Below, piece by piece: positions 34,823 through 46,449 of a stretch of DNA of 64,000 nucleotides. Source of the stretch: Beroe forskalii (Eukaryota; Ctenophora; Nuda; Beroida; Beroidae). Made by a program: the position numbers and the translations under genes. The notes below the pieces were generated by a model that saw nothing but the letters and a program-made list of their open reading frames with translations, did not search any database and was not told where the DNA came from. The DNA lies in NCBI GenBank assembly GCA_011033025.1, contig WFMF01000075.1:546835-610834 (forward strand), given 5' to 3'. The number at the start of each line of letters is the position of its first letter. Within the stretch, counting starts at the first letter, position 1.

Positions 34823-36123
34823 ACAAGAATTGCGCCTGCCGGCGCATTTCTTGTGCCCGTTGTTCCCGTATGCAGGCGCTTAATTTCCTGTTCCCCGGGG
34901 CTGGTATAAAAACATGCATTCATTTGATCGTCGACCATTGCACGTCTCGCTTACTGACACGATGAGTTGACAATAAAACACTGCTATCAAGTGTCACATC
35001 ATGATACCAAAGTACCAACATCATTGAATCAATTCTATAAGTATTTCATCCATAAGTATAGACTGAAAACAATAACTGCTCGCTTTCTCTAACATCGGCG
35101 AGCGCTTAAATTCATGAAAGTTAGCGTCCGTACGTGATCATAAATCGCACGTGCATTTTATTGCGCGCGCAACACCTGCCATGTTCTGTTGCGCGCAACA
35201 CCTGCCATGTTCTGTGTTCTGTTTGCGCGCGTACAGCGTACCCATTCATTCTTGGTTGTTTCCTTTTGAGTTTTGTGTGACATCTCGTGCCCATATCAAG
35301 CGTTGCGCATTATCAAACATTTCCATTGATGACAATAATTATATCATACGAAATCGCATTATTTTCTGTCCTTGCAAGTTTCTGCAGTTTGAGTTTATGT
35401 TGCTCAGCAGTCAGCTATCACAGTCAGAGCTCACTTTAAAATAAAAACTTGATCGAGGATTTCTCATGGTCACTATTGATATTTAACCTGGGCATCGAAA
35501 TTTGTTATTCTAAGATCAACCTTGCCAGCTTGAAGAGAAGGATTTACTAACCAAGATAGAAGATTCAGATATCGTTAATTCATCAGGATTCAGGTACCGG
35601 GGCAAAATTTCATCTCTTACTTTCCTCAGCTCAATTGCTAAGGTCAATAATCATACATTGATCAAACTCAAATTGCACATTGATTGAAACTCAATCAAAA
35701 TTTGATGGAAATTTCCAAGAAAATCGATGAACATTCATGCACCTCTTGTCATTGACAAGTTTGGTGAAATTGAAGAATAATGAAGTTGTTGAAAAGAATC
35801 AATCTCCAAGTTTCAGCATTAGGATGGACAGAGCATTGAACTGGAATACCAGCTGTAAGCAAGCTGCAGTGCGCACTGTACAGGATGCCACTACACCAAG
35901 CTATATTGACGCGAGTGATATTATAAAGGAGCAGCTGAATGCTTGAAAATGGAGCATACGTGCATACGTACATACACGCATACCAAATCGGATCACACCA
36001 CCTATTTCAGATTTAACAGTACACGTAAAGGTAGTATACACACAAACCCCACAAAACACGATCTCTGCTAACCTTTTCTCAATGCCTTTTTGTAAAACAA
36101 AAACGCGATTGGGAACAGGAAAA
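34823..36123 (+). mobile_element. Interspersed repeat R, copy 2, with 12-bp target duplication
   Basis: This copy matches copy 1 and lacks the nested MITE. It is flanked by the direct repeat AATTCTTGTAAA (34811-34822 and 36124-36135) and ends in a short A-rich tail (GGAACAGGAAAAA). A 12-bp duplication and A-rich 3' end suggest insertion by target-primed reverse transcription. The open frame at 35737-35946 is not preserved in copy 1. Confidence 0.75.
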
Positions 36124-36135
36124 AATTCTTGTAAA

Positions 36136-36215
36136 TTCAACACACCACTCTAATCCCTGATAATGACGTCATTAACACACCACTCTAATCCCTGATAATG
36201 ACGTCATCAACCAGT
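36136..36215 (+). repeat. Tandem CACCACTCTAATCCCTGATA repeat
   Basis: Two 34-bp units, each ending ATGACGTCATYAAC, as at 33790-33885. They abut the target duplication of repeat R copy 2, so R inserted next to, or into, a pre-existing array. Confidence 0.8.
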
Positions 36216-37119
36216 GTACACCTGGCAGGTGTACGTGACCCCCGTAATAACCATTAAACTGCGCTGTTTAATGTAATAGGAGCACTCTCCAGCTCCAGAG
36301 TAATGATATCAACTTAATATTCTGCTGTGCCACGTGAGTAAGTCTAGTCACGAGTCGGCCTGGTCACATGACGACCCGGCCCCTCCGTACTGCGTTTTGT
36401 AGATTTAAATAACACGAGTCACGTATAACAGGTAGAGTGCATATTATTCGAGGAATCTAGTCACGTATTTATAGTCACGTATTCCTACACTATTTCTGGT
36501 CACGTATTCCTATACTATTCCAGGTTTGCAGCTGCTGGAGCTCTATAGCTCTGATTGCCAGATGATAGAGTTAATACTGTGTGGCTTCTACTGAGCACTT
36601 CGATACATTGACAGAATGGCATGAACTGGCAAAGGAGCCAACTTGTAAATTCCATCCCAACATCCTATATCTTCTTGAAATTCTACCTAATGAAAACCCA
36701 GGGCTATTATGGGCCTGTCCATAACTCCATAATAGCCCTGGCCCCTGAACCCTCCCCGGCTGTTCTTCATAAAATGTCAAAATATGAAATACGCGGGAAG
36801 TTGCCAAGTTGTAATGAAATCTCCTCTCTCTCCTGTAATGAGGTGGATCAATGCTGCATACACCCACAATCCCCCTAAATTTAATCTACATTTGCCTTTT
36901 TCGATATCCACCAGGGGGTTTATGGGGTCTAGTTTTCCTGAGTTTCAGATACTTTTTCGAAAAGCTTCAAAATTTTCCAACAAAAATGGCTCCATTGTAG
37001 TGTAATAGCATTATACTATTATAATTGTGTTATTCTCCCGATCCTTGCTCAATTTTAACCCTTTTATACTGAAAGCGAAATAAGGAATAGAACTGAATCG
37101 ATGTAAGGTCAAATATCAC
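36216..37119. other. Unassigned DNA with TAGTCACGTATT repeats
   Basis: Three copies of TAGTCACGTATT-like sequence lie at 36462-36512. A perfect 15-bp inverted repeat CCAGGGCTATTATGG is at 36698-36712 and 36727-36741. No gene recognised. Confidence 0.5.
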
Positions 37120-37480
37120 TAACCAAAAATGGTATATGAGTATATGTTACCAAATACCATTTCAGAAGAGATTTGAAAATCCTGAACAAAAGTGGTACCA
37201 TTTCAGAAATTGCCGAAAATTTTCAAAAAATGGTATCATTTCGGAGAAGGCCAAAGATCCTCAACAAAAATAGCACGTACCATTTCAGAAAAGGGCTGAA
37301 AATCTTCAACAAAAATGCTACCATTTATGATTTCTGAGAAGGGTCGAAAATCCTCAGCAGAAATCGTACAATTTCAGAGTAGGCGTCAAATATTCCACAA
37401 AAATGGTACCATTCAGGAAACCTGTACTCAAATAGTAAAATCGATACCAAAAAATGGTACCATTTCTTCATTTCAAAAAA
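37120..37480 (+). repeat. Degenerate ~50-bp AATGGTACCATTTCAGAA repeat
   Basis: About seven diverged copies share AAAATGGTACCATTTC and TCCTCAACAAAAA. The KpnI-type palindrome GGTACC is central to several units. Confidence 0.75.
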
Positions 37481-37499
37481 ACGAAAATACTGGCAGATA

Positions 37500-37605
37500 C
37501 CCTCATACAGACTTACAGACAAACAAACAAACAGACATACACTTTTGAACAGACAAACACGCAGACAGATATTTTCAAACAGACAAAGAAGCAAACAGAC
37601 AGTGC
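37500..37605 (+). repeat. CAGACAAA simple repeat
   Basis: Purine-rich repeats of ACAGACAAACA type; another stretch of the same type occurs at 39069-39112. Confidence 0.8.
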
Positions 37606-38029
37606 TGTTACTCTGTTAGTACAATTTTGTATCCGTTGCCGGTGCTGTATGTCTTTGCCGGTGCTGGAAATACCATTTTTATTCAACTGTATGTCTCTGT
37701 TATCGCAATAACGCTTATCAGTAACTTTTTAAATTCATACTGACCCATGTTTCGTCCGGTATTAATCCTGGTATACAGCTGTGTACTCGTGTACAATGGA
37801 ATCTCATAAGTCATATATTGCCAGAAATTGATGGAAGGTTGCGTTCACATGGAAACGCTTCACATATGAAAATCTGGACCCAGTTAATTTGCGAGATTTG
37901 AACAGATTTAACAAGCCGGAAATCTCTAATAATGTGTATACTGTATACCTACGTGCGCTGCACTTTGTTAAAAATTTGATGAATAATAATAATAATGTTG
38001 AGAGTTTGCAGCAGTTCTCTCCAGATGAG
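37606..38029. other. Unassigned DNA
   Basis: No gene recognised. Confidence 0.4.
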
Positions 38030-39052
38030 ACTTATTGATTTCAACTGTAAAATGTCAGCAAGATTCAAGAGGAGTTGTCTCAGTGCAAGACTGAGCAGTT
38101 GGAGAACCTGAAGAAAACTGTGAAAAGTTCAGTGGTTGAATGAATCTGCCTATACAAGGAAAAGTTCAAAACCTATAGTTCAGAGGTGCAGAACTCGGAG
38201 GCTTCTCGTGCAGCAATCAGTATCATGTATCAGCTAGGATGTTCTGAAAGATGTTGTCAAGGATGTTGTTCACGAGGAGGATCGAAGCCGCAATGTTGTA
38301 CTGTTCGGACTGACAGAAGAAAATACAGGAGTAAAACGTCATGATGCAAAAGTGGAAGACATGTTTGAAAGTCTTGATCATAATCCCAATGTTGGGGCTT
38401 ATCGACTAGGACAAAAGAAGATGGGCTCAACACGCCCCAATATAATGTACAGTTCAACACGAGGCAATCTGGTGTCCAGATTGCCTTGTGATCCAGACGG
38501 CTCTGACAAGTGGAGAAATTAAGGTAATTTTTCATTTCACCCGACCGATCTCCTGAACAGCGTCTCGTACAGAAGGAAATGGTGAAGGAGATGAAGGAGA
38601 AATTGAGAAAGGAGCAAGGAAAAAAATTTTATATAGGGAATGGACAGGTTCAGAACATGGCAAGACTCGTTACATTAACTGTGATAACTGTTATTTTGGT
38701 TATGTTCAATTATGAAGTTATTTATCTCGCTACGAGTACATTATTGATGCTGTGTTGTTACTAGTTAGTTTTGAGAATATGCTTGATGTTGGTTGGCAAG
38801 AACAGCTGATTTTTTGATAACAAAACAGAATCGGTTTTTTTCTTCAATGCATCTTCGATGCATGCTCTTCGCTGCATGCTCTTTAATTTTCTGATTTAGG
38901 ATTAGCATATTTTCATGTGTCAGGAGCTACATTGTTGACATGAATTCATTTGCTGATTAGTTGAAGTATCATATTATCTTTATTTCCCAAGGATACCAAT
39001 CATATATTTAGAAGCCCTTTGCGCTGCCCTCACGAGGGTTTTCAATCATCAA
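38030..39052 (+). mobile_element. Decayed LINE: ORF1 remnant joined to a 3' tail
   Basis: The remnant shows a coiled-coil-like KIQEELSQCKTEQLENLKK, then RNVVLFGLTEE (38282-38315) and, in another frame, PDRSPEQRLVQKEMVKEMKE (38542-38600) and KKFYIGNGQVQ. These match the RNA-binding ORF1p of jockey/CR1-like LINEs (..VVFGL.E.., ..PDRSPEQR..). Stops and frame changes separate the pieces. The 3' tail (39013-39045, AAGCCCTTTGCGCTGCCCTC then AGGGTTTTCAATCA) resembles the end of the LINE at 58774, indicating related 3' ends. The RT region is missing. Confidence 0.75.
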
Positions 39053-39365
39053 TTTTCAAACATAAAAACAAGCTAACAGACAAATACCCTCAAACAGACA
39101 AAAAGCAAACAGACTTCAGAAGCATCTCACCGTTGTGTATGGAAAGGGCTCCGTGACTTATGTTTTGGGAGTGTAGATACATCATACCGTCCAGTATCTG
39201 GGCTGCGAACATGTGCTTTCTCTGAAATAATGTTGACACTAGTCAGGCAGGAATGATAAACTGGTCAGTGTCTTGATAATGTAAAAATGGCAGCTTAGAA
39301 GTTTGGGATAGGTCATGAAAATCAAAATATTTAAAATTCTTGAGTCAAAGTTCACATGAGTTAAT
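39053..39365. other. Spacer with CAGACAAA-type repeat
   Basis: No gene recognised. Confidence 0.4.
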
Positions 39366-41016
39366 CACCACCAAAACCGTTGGACGGTTGGTCAAGTAAC
39401 CCCCCGCTGGTTTGGATGTGATCAGCCCATTTTGTCTCTTTTCAGGTTCCGTTGTCACATCCAAACCCGCGGGGTTTACTTGACCAACCGTCCAACGGTT
39501 TTGGTGGTGATATCTTGACAGATGTGTGTAGTTTGAACCCATGTTACTTGCCCAAAGCCAGTTTGGACCCACGTTACTTGCCCTCACGTAGTCTGAACCC
39601 ATGTAACTAGCCCACACGCAAGCCGAACCCACGTAACTTACCCTGACAAAGTCCAAAACTACGTTATTCTAACTTGGAATTAGTAGAATTGATATGTTTC
39701 TTAATTTCTACAAATCGTCCACGCGAACTCGCGTACATAAGTCGTATTTGAACTTATTTCAACGTAACCAAGTCGAAAATCCCGTGTAAATATCAATTTC
39801 TTCAAATCCCCTAATTTCTACGAAACGTCCGTGTGTACTCACGTGCTGAAAAATGGCAACCAGATCTCATTTCACGTGCATTTGTCGTATTTAAACTCAT
39901 TCCAACATAATCAAGTCGAAAATCCAGTGTAAACATCAATTTCTTTAAACCCCCTAATTTCTACAAAACGTCCGTGTGTACTCACGTGCTGAAAAATGGC
40001 AACCAGATCTCATTTCACGTGCATTTGTCGTATTTAAACTCATTTCAACGTAATCAAGTCGAAAATCCCGTGTAAATATCAATTTCTTTAAATCCCCTAA
40101 TTTCTACAAAACGTCCGCGTGAACTCACGTGCTCCACTAGTTCATCGTATATTTCCCATCCCTATTCACTGTGAGACATAGAAAAACCATTATCAGTAGA
40201 CCAAAGTATCACAGAATAGGATTACAGTACAATTTTTCGTTATAAACGTAATTTCAATCAATTTGCAGTTCAATTTTTAGAAGCCTCTCACGACAACAAT
40301 CTTCGACCGATCGCCCTGAAACTCGTTTCATAGCTAAATCTAAAGGTCTAAAAGCAGCAAATCAAAGTAAAGCATAAACCGATGAAAACACTTTGAGTTA
40401 GAGATGTCCAAAGTAGCGCAAAATAGCGTTCTATCGCAAAATACGCTATTTTAGTGGTTTTACGCGATTTTGATGACGTCATCACAGCACCCAAATAGGC
40501 TCAAACCAACTTCCAATATAGCCTAAGCCACAATTCCGCCTTAGCACAACATACTTTGGCCGGTCTCATCTCAAGATAAGTCGTAGTTCTTGACATCTCA
40601 CTCGTTTAAGTTTTGTCCAATAATTTGGAAATCGATTTTTCACCGTACCTTAGAAAATCGCGTATATCTCGATGAAAAATCGAGATAGCCCAATAATCCA
40701 TATGATTTTCTGAAAGCTCTTTAAATTTGCTAAAAATTGTTCCGAAAAATCAGAGAGCTATCTCCTTTCCTTCTTTGTGAAAAATGCGCTCGAAAATGGC
40801 CTATTTTCGCTAAAAATACAATAGAATTTCGCTAAGTTGATGACGTCATAATGACGTGAAAATGACGTCACCAGAACTTCTCACATAGCCTAAGCCACAC
40901 TCCCATCTTAGATCAACAAAACTTGACCTCGATCATGGCTCTTCTTTTTCCCGTTCTTGAGATCTCATCGTTTTAATAAGATGGGTCCCAATTATCATGA
41001 TATTAATATTATGTAT
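39366..41016 (-). repeat. Array unit A1 (1.65 kb)
   Basis: It opens with a 145-bp foldback (39366-39511): arms of about 50-55 bp starting CACCAAAACCGTTGGACGG, enclosing ATGTGATCAGCCCATTTTG. Four 31-bp repeats of GAACCCATGTTACTTGCCC type follow, then three copies of a module with AATTTCTACAAAACGTCC and GTGAACTCACGTG. The body is shared with type B (GATTTTGATGACGTCATCAC, GCCTAAGCCACA, TCTCGATGAAAAATCGAGA). It ends ATCATGATATTA. Non-coding. The minus strand is assigned by placing the GGGGGTTAC-hairpin terminus at the 3' end. Confidence 0.85.
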
Positions 41017-42199
41017 AGGCTCTCCAAAACCGAGACGGTTGTCGTAGTAACCCCCTGCTGATTTGGAACTAACGTAACTAAACCTCACGCATTCCGAAGC
41101 AACGTTATTCTAACTTGGAATTACTAGAATTGACCAATTTCCTAATTTCTACAAATTGTCCACGTGAACTCACGTGCTGAAATGTAGCACCCAGATCTAA
41201 TTCTTCGTGCATTAGTCGTATTTGAACCCATTTCAACGTAATCAAGTCGAAAATCGCGTAAATATCAATTTATTCAAATCACCTAATTTCTACAAAACGT
41301 CCACGTGAACTCACGTGATTCACTATTTCATCGTATATTTCCCACATTTAGTAACTGCGAGACATGAAGAAACCATTATTAGTTCGTCATCGTAACACAG
41401 AATAAGGCTAAAGTACAATTTTTCATCATTAACGTAATTTCAACCATTTTGCGGCTCAATTTTTAGAGGCTTCGCATGACAACATATTTCGACCGATCAC
41501 CTTGAAACTCGTTTTATAGCTAAATCTCGAGGTCTAAAAGCAAAATATCGAAGTAAAACATATTCCGATGAAAAACTCTCTCAGTTAGAGATGTTCAAAG
41601 TAGCGCAAAATAGCATTTTATCGCAAAATACGCTATTTTAGTGGTTTTACGCGATTTTGATGACGTCATCACAGCACCCAAATAGGCTCAAACCATCTTC
41701 CCATATAGCCTAAGCCACAATTCCGCCTTAGCACAACATACTTTGACCGGTCTCATCTCAAGATAAGTCGCAGTTCTTGACATCTCACTCGTTTAAGTTT
41801 TGTCCAATAATTTGGAAATCGATTTTTCACCGTACCTTAGAAAATCGCGTATATCTCGATGAAAATCGAGATAGCCCAATAATCCATATGATTTTCTGAA
41901 AGCTCTTTAAATTTGCTAAAATTGTTCCGAAAAATCAGACCGCTATCTCCTTTCCTTCTTGGTGAAAAATGCGCTCGAAATTAGCTTATTTTCGCTAGAA
42001 AAGAAACAAAATTTCGCTAAGTTGATGACGTCATAGTGACGTGAAAATGACGTCACCAGAACTTCTCACATAGCCTAAGCCACACTCCCATCTTAGATCA
42101 ACAAAACTTGACCTCGATCATGACTCTACCATTTGTAGAACTTGAGATCTCATCGATTTAAATTGGGTCACAAATTATCTTATTATTATTATTATTATA
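41017..42199 (-). repeat. Array unit B1 (1.18 kb)
   Basis: It starts CTCTCCAAAACCGAGACGG (mini-hairpin ACCGAGACGGT) followed by TGTCGTAGTAACCCCC. The body is as in A1, with two CGTGAACTCACGTG modules, and the end is an ATT microsatellite. It lacks the TGACGTCAGTCCATTTCTTT segment near the start that B2-B4 possess. No open frame. Confidence 0.88.
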
Positions 42200-43116
42200 C
42201 CTCAGACAAAACCGCAAGCGGTCGTCATAGCAACCCCCTCACAGAGTCACAGGGGCGCCGCCTTTTAATTGTAAGAGGTTTTTGTCTATTGCGTTGTGAC
42301 TTGTTTCAATCAAATCAAGTCGAAAATTCGGTCTTAAGACTCAAATTTCAAATTTGCCTAATTTCTACAAAACGTCCACGTGAACTCACGTGCACTTCAT
42401 TTCCATGGGCCATTTCTTGTTCTATTCAAGTACCAAGTAAGTTAAAATGTTTTTTCAGTCACTATCATATAGTACAACAGCCCTGTACTTTTGAAACTCG
42501 GCCTGAAATTGGACTTAGCCAAATTTTCGACTTTTTTGCGCGGCTCAAATTTACGTTTTTGAGGGGCCACCACACCTTCCCCTTAAATCGGGAAGACTTG
42601 AAACTTTTTACCCTTGATATTTGACTGAGAAATAACATTGATACGCCTGGAAAAGATGGAGCAATGTTGGTGAGCTGAGATATAGATGCTCAAAGTCACC
42701 ATATTTTGGCCTAGTAAAGATCCTCGATTTTTGGAGGCCCCCCACGACCCTCATTTTTTCACCAATCACCATGAAACTTCTTTGTGGCTAAATCTCGAGG
42801 TCTTGATACATAAGTCGGGGAAAACATGACGCGGTAGAAAACTTTTCAGATACAGTGCTTCAAAGTGGTCCAAAATTACGTTTTTCGCTGTAATCATGAT
42901 TTTATCGATTTTGATGACGTCATAACAGCAAAAAAAATCGATCCGCGAAACTTCCTACATAGCCTAAGCCACAATTTCATCTTAGCTGAAAAAAACCCGC
43001 CCTCGATCAAGGCTCTACCATTTGTGGTTCTCGATATCTCAGCGATTCAAATTTGGTCCTAAATTATCAGCTATAAGTATATAAGTATATAAGTATATAA
43101 GTATATAAGTATATAA
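42200..43116 (-). repeat. Array unit C1 (0.9 kb)
   Basis: It starts CCTCAGACAAAACCGCAAGC (hairpin ACCGCAAGCGGT), then GTCATAGCAACCCCC. The body contains GAACTCACGTG, TTTTGATGACGTCATAACAG, GCCTAAGCCACAATTTCATC and CTCTACCATTTGTGG, and the end is a TATAAG microsatellite (43072-43116). It is a shorter, diverged relative of the B unit. An open frame at 42142-42624 spans the B1/C1 junction and has no family resemblance. Confidence 0.85.
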
Positions 43117-43298
43117 ATATTCCCAACTATTTCTTGTAAGTATAGTGTCCTGGCAAGGTTACGTTCGAGGGGAGGATATCTCGAGATTTTGGTACACGCA
43201 TTCACTCGAGAGGGTCGACTCTACGTAAAATTTGACGAGGAATTCGTTTAAGATAGGTTTCAAAGCTCTCAGATGCTTCCTTCACCCTTTCAAACGCA

Positions 43299-43338
<40 letters not shown>

Positions 43339-43378
43339 CTTACTGGGGGTTGCCGTCCTTGCCAGGACGGAAATAAAC
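43117..43378 (+). repeat. D module, copy 1, with long T tract
   Basis: It begins after TTCTTGTAAGTATA with GTCCTGGCAAGG and ends GGGGGTTGCCGTCC followed by TTGCCAGGACGG. The start is complementary to half of the terminal hairpin, giving asymmetric subterminal inverted repeats. A run of about 38 T lies at 43302-43339. A near-identical copy is at 51396-51665. Confidence 0.85.
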
Positions 43379-43402
43379 TCCTGTGACACTGAATTCTCTC
43401 AT

Positions 43403-43580
43403 ATATAGCCCTGGCCAGTTACGTTACTGTAGCGTGCGATTTAAGTATACGCGTATCTATAAGAACGGTTGTTCTAGACCTAAAATTTTACGACGAATCG
43501 TTCTAGATAGGTCCTGACTCTCTATTTCTTTTTATTTTTCTGATATGCAGGGGGTTACCGCCCTGGCCAGGGCGGGAATA
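43403..43580 (+). repeat. D' module, copy 1
   Basis: It begins ATAGCCCTGGCCAGTTACG and ends GGGGGTTACCGCCC then TGGCCAGGGCGGGAATA, a perfect 18-bp hairpin at the 3' end. The start CCCTGGCCAG pairs with the hairpin. Further copies at 51693-51870 and 53065-53241 are almost identical. Confidence 0.88.
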
Positions 43581-43675
43581 TTATATCACCCTGTGACACT
43601 CAAATCTCTAACTTATACCCCTGGCCAGTTTTCTTTTTACCGCGGGGGGTTACCGCCCTGGCCAGGGCGGGAATA
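43581..43675 (+). repeat. D'' module, copy 1 (95 bp)
   Basis: CACCCTGTGACACTCAAATC leads to CCCCTGGCCAGTTTTC and the same GGGGGTTACCGCCC hairpin terminus. It is a minimal version of D' consisting of little more than both ends. Copy 2 is at 51301-51395. Confidence 0.85.
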
Positions 43676-45243
43676 AGGGGACTAGTATTCACATGAGTAC
43701 TCGGATTACTGTACACAGATGAAAGTCTTTAGTCGTTGTACATGTGTACGCACTGTGTATACTGGGCGAGCTAAGGACCTTCGTACACTTCCTCCAATTA
43801 GCAGAGCTCGTCATAGGATGCAGTAAATAGTAAGAGCCATTATTCACGGAATATTATAATTATACGTGACGGCCGAGTATTATTGAAAAGCTTCACACTA
43901 TTTGTATGTGTCAGAGAGTCCATTGTCCTGACTAAGGAGGGGGTGATTGTTTGCAAACATTTCTATTCTTTGTGCTAAACTTTAAGTGCCTGGAAGTTAT
44001 CACTTTTGGTGGAAGAGGGGTGATTGTTTGCGATAAAACATTTCCATGTGTATAAGTACCTGGACGTTACAGGGGCGTAGCCAAGTTTTTGCTTTTTTGA
44101 AAAGGGGTAGGCGGTTATTAGCAAAATGTGCCCCCAGTGGGGCCTTGGGGCAGAGCCACTGGGGCAGTTCCGTAGCCAAGACTTTTTCAAAGGGGGCTGC
44201 AGCCCCCACCTTGCAGTACAAGAGTACAATAGTACAGTAGTTCTATTGTATACCTGGACCTTCTGGCTGCTATACACAATACTACAATATATTCTATTTT
44301 ACACCTTCCAAACCACGATCTCTGCTAACTGCCGTTTTTTGAGACAAGAAGGCGTCGTTTAAGTACCTGGAAGTTGTCAGCCTTGGTGGACGTGCAGTAG
44401 GAGAAGAGGGAGCCCCTGCGTTGCAAATGCTTTAAGTTATACTGCATTTGCGAGTTCAGATTTCATGTGCAGAAAAGATGGTGCTGTGCTTTGTAAGGAA
44501 GGATCTCAGAGAGAGAAAGTCAATAAAGTCATAAGATCACGCATGATGGTATCATATATACTTGAATAATTCGACTAAATGTCCTGTTCTAATCGGAAGC
44601 ATGAGTGGTAGCACCAGATGAAATAATGACGTCAGCACAGGAAATTCCATCATCGGTTAGTGATTGAGTCCCCATGTCTGGATTGTCAGACGTTGTCTGA
44701 CCCCCTCGCCTTCTGGAAGGGTTAGACTTAAAGCCTTTGAAATGCTCCATAATATGGAGTCCATATTATGACAGATCATTCAAAAGAGGAAGTGCATCAG
44801 ACGACACAGGACATTAATTGGTCGGTTGAGCACTGAAGGTTCCCTTTTACTCATAATCATCAATTAACTGAATTATGTCAATATGTCAGTTGGAATTAGG
44901 TTTTGACATGAAATTCGTCATTCAATCCAGCATGAAATGATGTCCATTTTAATCAGTGTCCATACTCCATAACTAATGCACCGCACAGAATTCTTCCCCA
45001 TATAATGATATTGTTGATGAGGCATTCTACTAAGGAAAGCTATGAGTTGCCGCATCCCGAATATCAAAGAAGGAATGAAAGTTGCACGGGAGATTGCCAA
45101 ATTAAATGTGTCTTTAGAATTTGCTTCATACCAAGTTCTATGCAATGTGTATCGGGAATCCTTGATCTGTCTGAATTTGGCAAATACGTTGTGCAGGCAT
45201 CTAAGAACTTCACAATCTGGAACTCCCTCAAGGCTTAAGGTAT
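43676..45243. other. Non-array spacer with unassigned repeats
   Basis: GC-rich GGGGCGTAGCCAAG and CCGTAGCCAAGAC (44073, 44171) with CCCCCAGTGGGGCC look like ends of a dispersed repeat. The quasi-palindrome TCAGACGTTGTCTGA lies at 44686-44700. Short open frames have no recognised domain. Confidence 0.45.
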
Positions 45244-46449
45244 AGGCTCTCCAAAACCGAGACGGTTGTCGTAGTAACCCCCTGCTGATTTGGTGACGTC
45301 AGTCCATGTCTTTCGGTTGGAACCAATGTAACTAAACCTCACGCAGTCCGAAACAACGTTATTCTAACTTGGAATTACTAGAATTGACCAATTCCCTAAT
45401 TTCTACAAATCGTCCACGAACTCACGTGCTGAAATGTAGCACCCAGATCTAATTTCACGTGCATTAGTCGAACTCATTTCAACGTAAATAAAGTCGAAAA
45501 TCGTGTGTAAATATCATTTTCTTGAAATCCCCTAATTTCTACAAAAACGTCCACGTGAACTCACGTGATTCACTATTTCATCGTATATCTACATTTAGTC
45601 ACTGAAAGACATGAGGAAACCATCATTAGTTCGTTCGTCATCGTATCACAGAATAAGGCTAAAGTACAATTTTTTCATCATTAACGTAATTTCAACCATT
45701 TTGGGGCTCAATTTTTAGAGGCTTCGCATGACGACATATTTCGACCGATCACCTTGAAACTCGTTTTATAGCTAAATCTCGAGGTCTGAAAGCAAAATAT
45801 CGAGGTAAAACATACTCGGATGAAAACTCTCTGAGTTAGAGATGTTCAAAGTAGCGCAAAATAGCGTTTTATCGCAAAATATGCTATTTTAGTGGTTTTA
45901 CACGATTTTGATGACGTCATCACAGCACCCAAATAGGCTCAAAGCAACTTCCAATATAGCCTATAAGTAAATTCCGCCTTAGTACAACATATTTTGACCG
46001 GTCTCATTTCAAGATAAGTCGCAGTTCTTGACATTGCACTCATTTAACTTTTGTCCTAAATTTTCGACATCGATTGTTTACCGCACCTTAGAAAATCGCG
46101 TAGATCTCGATGAAAAATCGAGATAGACCAATAGTCCATATGATTTTCTGAAAGCTCTTTAAATTTGCTAACTTCATTTGGAAAAATCAAGAAGCTATCT
46201 CCTTTCCTTCTTGGTGAAAAATGCGCTCGAAAACGACCTATTTTCGCTAAAAAAGCAGTAAAATTTCGCTAAGTTGATGACGTCATAATGACGTCATAAT
46301 GACGTCACCAGAACTTCTCTTATAGCCTATTACATTTTCCTATCTTATATCTACAAAACCTGACCTCGATCATGTCTCTACCATTTGTGGAACTTGAGAT
46401 CTCATCGATTTAAATTGGGTCCCAAATTATCATCATCTTATTATATGAT
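45244..46449 (-). repeat. Array unit B2
   Basis: Same organisation as B1, with TGACGTCAGTCCAT near the start and three TGACGTCA-type boxes near the right end (GACGTCATAATGACGTCATA). It is the most diverged of the four B units. Confidence 0.88.

Noticed and set aside
37325-37711. Frames over the AATGGTACCATTTC and CAGACAAA repeats
   Set aside because: Low-complexity translation of simple repeats on both strands.
42142-42624. 160-codon open frame as a gene
   Set aside because: It spans the junction of units B1 and C1. The corresponding region in B4/C2 is not preserved as the same frame, and no domain is recognisable.
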